A stretch of DNA of 5,056 nucleotides from JAXDLH01 sp034666705 (lineage in GTDB: Bacteria > Chloroflexota > UBA6077 > SHYK01), in contig JAXDLH010000093.1 of assembly GCA_034666705.1 (NCBI GenBank), positions 1 to 5,056 of the forward strand, written 5' to 3'. Of the stretch, positions 1 to 5,056 are shown in pieces. Every line of letters begins with the position of its first letter. Position 1 is the first letter of the stretch. A program made the position numbers and the translations under genes. Under the pieces are notes generated by a model that saw only the letters and a program-made list of their open reading frames with translations, had not been told where the DNA came from and made no database searches.

Positions 1-378
<378 letters not shown>

Positions 379-613
379 CCGAGGCCCTCGCGGACACCGT
401 GAGACGAGCTCTCTCATCTGTTTCGATCTTTACGACGCCGGGGTGGCCTGGGCGCAGGTGGTGCCGTGACTCGTTGAGACCGTCCACGTTTGCGCAATCG
501 AATTTGCCCCACGCGGACGCGGGATGATCTATTATGGGGCGCAGCCGGTTGATGATTGCCCCGGATGGCTCGCGGCTCCGGGAGCTCCGATCTCGCTGGT
601 CGCACGTCAAAGA

Positions 614-620
614 GGGAGGG
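614..620 (+). promoter_or_regulatory. Shine-Dalgarno that sets the start of the amidohydrolase gene
   Basis: GGGAGGG lies 7 nt before the ATG at 628. The same frame stays open upstream to another ATG at 556, but that would add 24 residues of low-complexity, Arg/Ser/Gly-rich sequence with no purine-rich motif before it. The family's metal-binding HxH motif normally lies within the first 15 or so residues, which also favours 628. Confidence 0.75.
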
Positions 621-627
621 CGAGAGG

Positions 628-1719
628 ATGTTCAAAGGCACCAAGGTTCTCGACGTCCATGGTCACGTTTCAGCGCCCGCGGCGGCGCGCAACTGGATCA
701 TGGGAGGTTTGACATCTGGCTATGTGGGGGCTAGCCCCTTCCGTGGTGGCGGTCCCGGCATGACCGGTGGCCCGATGGGCGGTGGCGCGAACCCGCTCAG
801 CGACGAGGCGTTCATGACGGAGAACAAGCGCCACATCAACTACATGGACGAGCGGAATATCGACGTCCAGATCATTGGCCCCCGTCCCTTCACGATGATG
901 GGCTGGATGCCGCGTCATCTGCTTGTCCGCTGGTGTGAGTTCACGAACGACACGATCAAGAAGCAGGTCGACAATTACCCGGACCGCTTCCTCGGGGCAT
1001 CGATGTTGCCGCAGATCGCGGAGGCCGCGGACCTCAGTAACTGCGTCCCCGAGTTCGAGAAGTGTGTAAAGGAGTACGGGTTCGTCAGCACCTACCTCAG
1101 CCCGGACCCGGATGGTCGCCACAATTCTCCGGGGATGAATACGAGTTACTGGGACCCGGTGTATGCGAAGAGCCAGGAGTTGGATGCCCCGATCTTCATT
1201 CACGGCACCAACTGCCTCGACCCGCGCATCGCGCACATTCCGGGTAATTACCAGGTCGGTTTCGTGGTGGAGACATTCCTCGCCACGCGAATCCTGGCCT
1301 ACGGCGACCAGTTCCAGCGCTTCCCGAACCTGAAGATCTGCGTCGCGCACGGTGGTGGCGCGCTCGACCGGTTCATCACCTCGTCGAACCACCGCATCCC
1401 GCGCGGCAAGGACCTGAGCAACAACCTGTTCTTCGACACGTGCGTGTATGACCAGGAGTACCTGGCGCTGACCATCAAGCAGTGGGGCGTCAACAACATC
1501 TGCTTCGGCACCGAGGCTCCGGGCTCCGGCGGCGCCGTGCGGCAGGAGAGCGATCACCCGAGCAAGGCGGGAGTCGGCACGACCTCCGACAACCTGCTGC
1601 CGGTGATCGATGCGCTCGACTTCCTCTCGGAAGAGGATAAGATCACGATTATCAACAAGAACCCCGCCCGGGTGTTCCCCGGCTTCGCGAAGGTCAAAGA
1701 GGCGGCAGCCGCCCGCTAG
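628..1719 (+). CDS. Amidohydrolase-superfamily metalloenzyme (PF04909 / COG2159 type), LigJ-like metal site
   Basis: 363 residues, a usual length for the family, starting at the ATG with a good Shine-Dalgarno and ending at TAG. The metal site of a TIM-barrel amidohydrolase is visible: DVHGH (His11, His13), IHGT (His192), VAHGGG (His241) and FGTEAPG (Glu296). Many family 2 members, such as ACMSD and resorcylate decarboxylases, have Asp in FGSD at the last position. Glu there, plus two N-terminal His and a middle His, matches the ligand set I recall for LigJ, the 4-oxalomesaconate hydratase of protocatechuate 4,5-cleavage. A hydratase, hydrolase or decarboxylase acting on a small organic acid is therefore likely; the substrate cannot be read from the sequence. 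Residues 38-55 are a Gly/Pro/Met-rich loop that looks like an insertion. The C-terminus (DFLSEEDKITIINKNPARVF) is the family's standard end. No other aromatic-degradation gene is adjacent, and the gene appears monocistronic, closed by a terminator. Confidence 0.88.
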   Translation: MFKGTKVLDVHGHVSAPAAARNWIMGGLTSGYVGASPFRGGGPGMTGGPMGGGANPLSDEAFMTENKRHINYMDERNIDVQIIGPRPFTMMGWMPRHLLVRWCEFTNDTIKKQVDNYPDRFLGASMLPQIAEAADLSNCVPEFEKCVKEYGFVSTYLSPDPDGRHNSPGMNTSYWDPVYAKSQELDAPIFIHGTNCLDPRIAHIPGNYQVGFVVETFLATRILAYGDQFQRFPNLKICVAHGGGALDRFITSSNHRIPRGKDLSNNLFFDTCVYDQEYLALTIKQWGVNNICFGTEAPGSGGAVRQESDHPSKAGVGTTSDNLLPVIDALDFLSEEDKITIINKNPARVFPGFAKVKEAAAAR

Positions 1720-1737
1720 CGCGGACCCAAACGCCGC

Positions 1738-1788
1738 AACGCACGAGGGAGGGCGACCGAAAGTCGCCCTCCCTCGTGCGTTATTCTG
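1738..1788 (+). terminator. Rho-independent terminator after the amidohydrolase gene
   Basis: A perfect 20-bp stem (1738-1757 pairing with 1763-1782) closes on a 5-nt loop, CGAAA, and runs into TTATTCT. It begins 18 nt after the stop codon. The T tract is short and interrupted, but the stem is long and GC-rich. The opposite strand has no T tract after the hairpin, so it should mainly serve the plus-strand gene. Confidence 0.85.
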
Positions 1789-1798
1789 ACATCTGTCG

Positions 1799-1860
1799 TT
1801 CAAAGCCCGGAGGCGAAGAATCCGTGCCTCAACGACCGCGGATAGCGATGGATTCCTTCG
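1799..1860. repeat. Interspersed dyad repeat, copy 1 (GAAGAATCC/GGATTCCTTCG type)
   Basis: CGAAGAATCC at 1814-1823 is complementary to GGATTCCTTCG at 1850-1860 with one bulged base, giving a hairpin-capable element. The left 27 nt (1799-1825) match 2553-2579 without gaps at 23 of 27 positions, including an identical 13-mer GCGAAGAATCCGT. It sits in the intergenic space just past the amidohydrolase terminator. No coding function is apparent. Confidence 0.6.
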
Positions 1861-1933
1861 ATACCGACGGTCGCCAGGGATGCGGCTTGCCCACTACGCG
1901 CCTCAATGAGCGTGGATAACGGTGGGTTCTTCG
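1826..1933 (+). repeat. Diverged direct repeat, two units about 74 nt apart (1826-1860 and 1900-1933)
   Basis: Unit A (1826-1860) and unit B (1900-1933) both start GCCTCAA, share GGATA and TGG blocks and end TTC(C)TTCG. By eye 28-29 of 35 positions agree with one gap, and most differences are transitions. Unit A overlaps the right half of dyad repeat copy 1, so the duplication belongs to the same repeat-rich intergenic stretch. Sequence after unit B (TTCTTCGG... to about 1953) weakly resembles the right arm of the second dyad copy. The rest of 1783-2033 shows no gene, tRNA or other structured RNA that I can recognise. Confidence 0.55.
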
Positions 1934-2033
1934 GCCCTGGCCTGAGAAACACGAGCGGCGGGCGAGTCCGCGACAGGGCCGGCGCGACACGCTATGGTGC
2001 GCGAGGCTGCGGAGTTGCAGCCCGACCTACGAT

Positions 2034-2438
2034 CTAATCCTCGGCGCTTCCAGACGAATCCGCACCGCCATGGTCATGGCCGTCGCCATGCACGTGTGTG
2101 TGGAGGTCGAGCGCTTTCTCGATCGCTTCGCCATGGTCGAGCCGACCGATGATCTCGTCCATGTGCTCGTTCGGCTCGTCCTGAAACGTGTCCGTCATGC
2201 GGCGAAAGAACGACGCCATCGAGGCGGGGTTGGAGTAATCCACCCCGTCGAGCAACGTGTCCTTGTTCAAATCATTCGCGTTAACCGCGGGCCGATGCAC
2301 CGCAAAGCGGGATACGAGGCGACGCAGGTCGGTACTGCCGCAGCGGTCGCAGGTACCCGTAGCGTCCGTATTCATCGAGCGGACGAACAAGGAGACTCGC
2401 GCACCGCAGCCATTGCATCTGAACTCGTAAATAGGCAT
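2034..2438 (-). CDS. FmdB-family zinc-ribbon protein with His-rich C-terminal tail
   Basis: 134 residues, ATG start, TAG stop. The N-terminus MPIYEFRCNGCG is the classic start of the FmdB/CxxC_CxxC_SSSS putative regulatory family (PF09723). Four cysteines, C8-x2-C11 and C30-x2-C33, form a predicted zinc ribbon. The name comes from a regulator of formamidase/amidase expression, but the function of most members is unknown. Residues 70-110 are a charged, probably helical stretch (ASFFRRMTDTFQDEPNEH). The end, LHTHVHGDGHDHGG (112-125), has five His within eleven residues followed by an acidic tail, which may bind metal; this is inference. It lies downstream of dapA on the same strand, but 244 nt away across a repeat and with its own candidate promoter, so it is probably transcribed separately. 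It converges on the amidohydrolase gene. No strong terminator is seen after it; a 6-bp hairpin at 2005-2022 lacks a T tract. Confidence 0.88.
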   Translation of the reverse strand: MPIYEFRCNGCGARVSLFVRSMNTDATGTCDRCGSTDLRRLVSRFAVHRPAVNANDLNKDTLLDGVDYSNPASMASFFRRMTDTFQDEPNEHMDEIIGRLDHGEAIEKALDLHTHVHGDGHDHGGADSSGSAED

Positions 2439-2447
2439 AGCGCCACC

Positions 2448-2453
2448 AGTATA
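2448..2453 (-). promoter_or_regulatory. Candidate -10 element of the FmdB gene (leaderless type)
   Basis: On the minus strand TATACT ends 9 nt before the ATG at 2438. At that distance transcription would start at or within a few bases of the start codon, giving a leaderless or near-leaderless mRNA. There is no good -35 hexamer at 16-18 nt; GACAAA lies 19 nt upstream. A GGTGG just before the ATG could be a weak ribosome site if transcription starts farther up. Confidence 0.4.
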
Positions 2454-2454
2454 C

Positions 2455-2470
2455 CGCGGTCGAGACCGCG
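2455..2470. promoter_or_regulatory. 16-bp inverted repeat, possible operator upstream of the FmdB gene
   Basis: CGCGGTC-GA-GACCGCG has perfect 7-bp arms around a 2-bp centre. It begins one base from the candidate TATACT and fills the -10/-35 spacer, where a bound repressor would block RNA polymerase. GC-rich sequence produces such palindromes by chance fairly often, so the regulatory role is inference from position. Confidence 0.35.
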
Positions 2471-2511
2471 AGTTTGTCGTCAGCCGGCTGGTACGATCTC
2501 ATCCTGAGTCG

Positions 2512-2543
2512 CCATGCCCCGCCGGGGCGCCACCGCGGCATGG
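2512..2543. repeat. GC-rich inverted repeat (hairpin)
   Basis: CCATGCC (2512-2518) pairs perfectly with GGCATGG (2537-2543). An alternative internal hairpin, GCCCC-GCC-GGGGC, occupies 2516-2528. It lies between dapA and the FmdB gene, immediately beside dyad repeat copy 2. It may be part of the same composite element or contribute to termination of the dapB-asd-dapA transcript; there is no long T tract to prove the latter. Confidence 0.4.
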
Positions 2544-2552
2544 AAATCTATT

Positions 2553-2625
2553 TTCAAAGCAGCGAAGCGAAGAATCCGTAGGCCCGACAACCGGTTTGCG
2601 ATTCTTTGCCGTGCTCCGGATGACA
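2553..2625. repeat. Interspersed dyad repeat, copy 2
   Basis: GCGAAGAATC (2567-2576) pairs with GATTCTTTGC (2600-2609) over 10 bp including one G-T pair. The left 27 nt match copy 1 at 23 of 27 positions. The right flank, CTCCGGATGACAAGAACG, resembles the right end of the GATTCTTCGC...GAATGACA repeats I recall from many high-GC intergenic regions. It lies downstream of dapA, so in RNA it would form a hairpin after the operon. Confidence 0.6.
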
Positions 2626-2682
2626 AGAACGTTGGCGTATACGAGAGCGCAACCGGTCCGCAGGTAGTCCTCCCGAGAGGTC

Positions 2683-3585
2683 CTACGCGGCGACGGCGCT
2701 GCGGATGTCGATCTGCGCCCCGGCGAGCGCCGCATCCATCACAGCTGCCGAGCGCTCGTCGACGTCGACGAGCGGCAGGCGCAGGCTGCCGCAGTCGAAT
2801 CCGACTCTGCGCATCGCGTACTTCAGCGGGATCGGGCTCGTCGTCACGAACAAGGCTGAAACTAGCGGCGTGATCTGATGGTGGATCCGTACCGCCACCG
2901 CCGGATCCCCAGCGAGCGCAGCCTCGATCATCCGGGCGATCTGCCGGCCGATGAGGTGGCTTGCCACGCTGATGACGCCGTAGCCGCCTAGCGCGAGAAT
3001 CGGCAGGGTGTCCGCGTCGTTACCGCTCCATAGGCGGAAGCCATCGCGGCTCTCGCGAATGATCGTGCTGATCGCCTCGAGGTTGCCGCTCGCCTCTTTG
3101 ATGCCGACGATGTTCGACACTTCGCTGAGGCGCACGACGGTCGATGGCAGCAGGTTCGTGGCGGTGCGGCTCGGCACGTTGTAGAGGATCATCGGCAACG
3201 GCACCGCCTCGGCGATCGCCTTGAAGTGGCGCTCCAGCCCCTCCTGCGGCGGTTTGTTGTAATAGGGCACCGTGCCGAGGATTGCATCCACGCCGACGTG
3301 CAGCGCCTCGCGGCTCAGCTCGATGCTCTCCGCGGTGCTGTAGCCACACGTGCCCGCGATGATCGGCACCCGGCCGCGCAGCTCGTCTTTCACCTCGCCG
3401 AGGAGCCGGAGCTTTTCATCCCTGGTAAGGGTTGGCGCCTCCCCCGTGGTGCCGCATACCACGAGCGCCTCGGTGCCGCTGGCGACGAGCGCCTCGGCGA
3501 GTTGGCGAGCCCGCGGATAATCAACCGCGCCGTCCGCGGTGAATGGGGTGAGCATCGCGGTGGCGAGGCGTCCGATCGGCTCCAT
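2683..3585 (-). CDS. dapA: 4-hydroxy-tetrahydrodipicolinate synthase
   Basis: 300 residues, close to the family norm of about 290-300. DapA condenses pyruvate with aspartate semialdehyde, the first committed step of lysine/diaminopimelate synthesis, in the cytoplasm. Visible active-site features: GTTGE with Thr46/Thr47, PYYN with Tyr109, YNVPSRT with Tyr135 and Arg140, and the Schiff-base lysine Lys163 in GIKEASG. The class I aldolase (DHDPS/NAL) barrel is complete to the C-terminal helices. KDG aldolase or N-acetylneuraminate lyase are paralogous alternatives, but the Tyr/Arg motifs and the asd/dapB neighbours make DapA the clear choice. The ATG at 3585 is chosen over in-frame upstream starts because GAGGGAGG precedes it and the protein then begins MEPIGRLATAML, as family members do. 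The gene starts 20 nt after the asd stop. Positions equivalent to the E. coli lysine-feedback site are Arg55, Lys58 and Tyr82, so feedback inhibition may be weak or absent. Confidence 0.96.
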   Translation of the reverse strand: MEPIGRLATAMLTPFTADGAVDYPRARQLAEALVASGTEALVVCGTTGEAPTLTRDEKLRLLGEVKDELRGRVPIIAGTCGYSTAESIELSREALHVGVDAILGTVPYYNKPPQEGLERHFKAIAEAVPLPMILYNVPSRTATNLLPSTVVRLSEVSNIVGIKEASGNLEAISTIIRESRDGFRLWSGNDADTLPILALGGYGVISVASHLIGRQIARMIEAALAGDPAVAVRIHHQITPLVSALFVTTSPIPLKYAMRRVGFDCGSLRLPLVDVDERSAAVMDAALAGAQIDIRSAVAA

Positions 3586-3591
3586 GGCTGG

Positions 3592-3599
3592 CCTCCCTC
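3592..3599 (-). promoter_or_regulatory. Shine-Dalgarno of dapA
   Basis: GAGGGAGG on the minus strand ends 6 nt before the ATG at 3585 and lies wholly in the 20-nt gap after asd. It decides the dapA start: longer in-frame starts would place the N-terminus inside asd. Confidence 0.8.
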
Positions 3600-3605
3600 G
3601 ACTCG

Positions 3606-4622
3606 CTAGAACAGTCCTTGTTCCATCATAAGCTCCGCGACCTGAATCGCGTTGAGCGCTGCGCCCTTGCGGAGGTTGTCCGACACGATCCACATCGCCA
3701 CCCCGTGAGGATGGGACAGGTCGTTGCGAATCCGGCCCACGAACACCTCGTCGCGGCCCTCGGCATCCAGAGCGAGCGGGTACTCAGCCGCTCGCGGGTT
3801 GTCGACGACGGCCACACCCGGCGCGCTCGACAACAGCTCGCGCACGTCGCTCGCGCTCATCGGATGGGTCAGTTCGATGTGCACTGCTTCCGAGTGGCCA
3901 ATGTGCACCGGCACACGCACAGTCGTTGCCGAGACGGCCACGTCCGGCGCATGCATGATCTTGCGCGTCTCGTTGATCAGCTTGATCTCTTCGGAGCAGT
4001 AGCCGTTGTCGCTGAAGCCGCCGATGTGGGGCAGCACGTTCAGCGCGATCTGGTGCGGCAGCTCCGAAACGTCCACTGGCTTGTCGTTTACGATCGCTCG
4101 GTTCTGCGCGTCCAGCTCATCCACCGCGGCCGTACCGGCGCCGGAGACGGACTGGTACGAGTCGACGATGATCCGGGTGATCGGGTTCACGCGGTGGATC
4201 GGCGCGAGCGCCACCACCATCTGGATGGTCGAGCAGTTCGGCCCGGCGATGATTCCCTCGTTGAGGCGGATGTCCTCCGGATTCACCTCGGGTACGACCA
4301 GCGGCACGTCCGGCTGCATGCGCCAGGCGTTGCTCTTGTCGATCACAATGGCGCCCGCGCGCGCCGCGATGGGCGCCATCTCCTTGCTGATGTGGTCGTC
4401 GACGCAGAAGAAGGCGAGGTCGATCCCCTCGAACGACTCGGGCTTCGCGGCGTGGACCGGGATCTGCTCGCCCTTGAAGGGCACGGTCTTGCCCTCCGAG
4501 CGCTCTGAGGCGAGCGCACGCAGCTCCCCGACGGGGAAGTCGCGCTCTTCGAGGATGCGGAAAAACGTCCGCCCGACGAGACCGGTCGCACCGAGTACCG
4601 CGATGTTCAGCTTCCGAGCCAC
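3606..4622 (-). CDS. asd: Aspartate-semialdehyde dehydrogenase
   Basis: 338 residues from the preferred GTG start; the family runs about 330-370. It reduces beta-aspartyl phosphate to aspartate semialdehyde with NADPH, feeding lysine, diaminopimelate, methionine and threonine synthesis. Numbered from this start, the Rossmann motif GATGLVG is at 11-17, the nucleophile Cys130 is in AGPNCST, Gln157 in SYQSVSGAG, Arg236 in TTVRVPV and the acid-base His243 in IGHSEAV. VPEVN and NVLPHIGG are further ASADH signatures. An alternative in-frame GTG at 4661 overlaps the dapB stop (GTGA) and would add 13 residues, but it has only a weak upstream GGA. The GTG at 4622 follows AGGAGG and gives the standard ARKLNIAVLGATG N-terminus. 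The gene lies 35 nt after dapB and 20 nt before dapA in a probable operon. No break or missing catalytic residue is seen. Confidence 0.96.
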   Translation of the reverse strand: MARKLNIAVLGATGLVGRTFFRILEERDFPVGELRALASERSEGKTVPFKGEQIPVHAAKPESFEGIDLAFFCVDDHISKEMAPIAARAGAIVIDKSNAWRMQPDVPLVVPEVNPEDIRLNEGIIAGPNCSTIQMVVALAPIHRVNPITRIIVDSYQSVSGAGTAAVDELDAQNRAIVNDKPVDVSELPHQIALNVLPHIGGFSDNGYCSEEIKLINETRKIMHAPDVAVSATTVRVPVHIGHSEAVHIELTHPMSASDVRELLSSAPGVAVVDNPRAAEYPLALDAEGRDEVFVGRIRNDLSHPHGVAMWIVSDNLRKGAALNAIQVAELMMEQGLF

Positions 4623-4626
4623 GAAT

Positions 4627-4632
4627 CCTCCT
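4627..4632 (-). promoter_or_regulatory. Shine-Dalgarno that sets the asd start
   Basis: A consensus AGGAGG lies 4 nt before the GTG at 4622 on the minus strand. The spacing is slightly short but the match is perfect, and it favours this GTG over the one at 4661. Confidence 0.75.
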
Positions 4633-4657
4633 GTTGGTCCTGTGTCGCCGTGTGGGT

Positions 4658-5056
4658 TCACGTGAGGTCCATGAGCCGGTCGAGGCCATAGATGAGCCCC
4701 TGCCGACCGTGGAGGTGTTTTACCGCATACGCCACGCCCGGCACGAATGAGTCGCGCCCAATCGAGTCATGCCGGATCTTGAGCGACTGGCCGGGCCCGC
4801 CGAACACCACCTCATGGGAGGCGACGAAACCCGGCAGGCGCAGGCTGTGGATGTGCACGTCGCGGTGCACGCCACCCCGCGCGCCCTCGACGACGTACTT
4901 CTCGACGTGGTCGCCCGCGAACGGCGTATCCCGCCCGCCGCGCATCGCCTCGGCCATGATGAGGGCTGTGCCGGATGGTGCATCGATCTTCGCGTCGTGG
5001 TGGATCTCGATGATCTCGGCGGAATCGAAGAAGCGGCTCGCCATCCGCGCAAACTG
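4658..5056 (-). CDS. dapB: 4-hydroxy-tetrahydrodipicolinate reductase, C-terminal half (5' end beyond window)
   Basis: The frame is open from the window edge (first residues QFAR) to a TGA at 4658-4660, giving 132 residues, about half of a typical 250-270-residue DapB. DapB reduces the DapA product to tetrahydrodipicolinate with NAD(P)H in diaminopimelate/lysine synthesis. The family signature in the substrate-binding domain is intact: EIHHDAKIDAPSGTA, with His19/His20 and Lys23 of this fragment matching the catalytic His-His and Lys, and SGT binding the substrate carboxylate. The end, FVPGVAYAVKHLHGRQGLIYGLDRLMDL, is the normal DapB C-terminus. The N-terminal Rossmann domain and start codon are outside the window; the ATG at 5044 is an internal Met. 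It is the first visible gene of the minus-strand dapB-asd-dapA run, and the operon promoter must lie further upstream. Confidence 0.96.
   Translation of the reverse strand, partial: QFARMASRFFDSAEIIEIHHDAKIDAPSGTALIMAEAMRGGRDTPFAGDHVEKYVVEGARGGVHRDVHIHSLRLPGFVASHEVVFGGPGQSLKIRHDSIGRDSFVPGVAYAVKHLHGRQGLIYGLDRLMDLT

Noticed and set aside
380..425. Terminator after the UvrA-like gene
   Set aside because: Only very short arms (CGAGG/CCTCG with a 1-nt loop; GAGA/TCTC) are present before a mildly T-rich stretch; not a stable hairpin.
530..535. TATTAT as -10 element for the amidohydrolase gene
   Set aside because: The best upstream -35-like sequence (TTTGCC/TTGCCC near 503-509) is 20-21 nt away, too far for a standard promoter. 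It remains possible but is not supported. I see nothing else convincing in 379-610.
708..713. TTGACA -35-like hexamer
   Set aside because: It lies inside the coding sequence of the amidohydrolase and has no matching -10 at proper spacing.
670..1803. Long minus-strand open frame opposite the amidohydrolase gene
   Set aside because: It is antisense to a gene with full catalytic motifs, is Arg/Val/Ala/Asp-rich with no recognisable domain, and runs through the terminator hairpin; typical of GC-rich third-position bias.
2005..2022. Hairpin GGCTGC/GCAGCC after the FmdB stop as a terminator
   Set aside because: Only 6 bp and no T tract follows on the minus strand.
2070..2507. Plus-strand open frame opposite the FmdB gene
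   Set aside because: The minus-strand frame has the FmdB signature and four-Cys ribbon, while this frame has no recognisable feature and crosses the promoter region.
3618..4508. Long plus-strand open frame opposite asd
   Set aside because: It mirrors asd in another frame, has extreme Arg/His/Val composition and no motif; asd itself has every catalytic residue.

Overview
High-GC bacterial chromosome with ordinary housekeeping and metabolic content. No phage, transposase, CRISPR array, tRNA or rRNA is visible. The style suggests a member of the Chloroflexota (Thermomicrobia-like) or another high-GC, actinobacteria-like lineage: GC-rich third codon positions, GTG starts, an FmdB protein with a His-rich tail, a compact dapB-asd-dapA cluster, and GAAGAATCC/GATTCTTCG-type intergenic repeats. 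This placement is inference from memory of such genomes and was not tested.

Layout, plus strand. 1-378 is the 3' end of a UvrA-family ABC ATPase gene. After a 249-nt spacer without a convincing promoter, 628-1719 encodes an amidohydrolase-superfamily enzyme whose metal ligands resemble those of LigJ (4-oxalomesaconate hydratase). It is followed by a strong intrinsic terminator at 1738-1788.

Layout, middle. 1783-2033 is gene-free and carries decayed repeat sequence: one copy of a dyad repeat and an internal direct duplication. The minus-strand gene 2438-2034 encodes an FmdB-type zinc-ribbon protein. Its upstream gap (2439-2682) holds a leaderless-type -10 element next to a short palindrome, and a second copy of the dyad repeat.

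Layout, minus strand. From 5056 down to 2683 runs dapB (5' end outside the window), asd, dapA. The gaps are 35 and 20 nt and each internal gene has a strong Shine-Dalgarno sequence, so this is very probably an operon. The three products act in the shared aspartate to lysine/diaminopimelate route: Asd makes aspartate semialdehyde, DapA condenses it with pyruvate, and DapB reduces the product to tetrahydrodipicolinate.

I did not find a convincing previously undescribed system. The items most worth a second look are the intergenic repeat family, the LigJ-like enzyme with its glycine-rich insertion, the replaced lysine-feedback residues in DapA, and the compact promoter/palindrome upstream of the FmdB gene.
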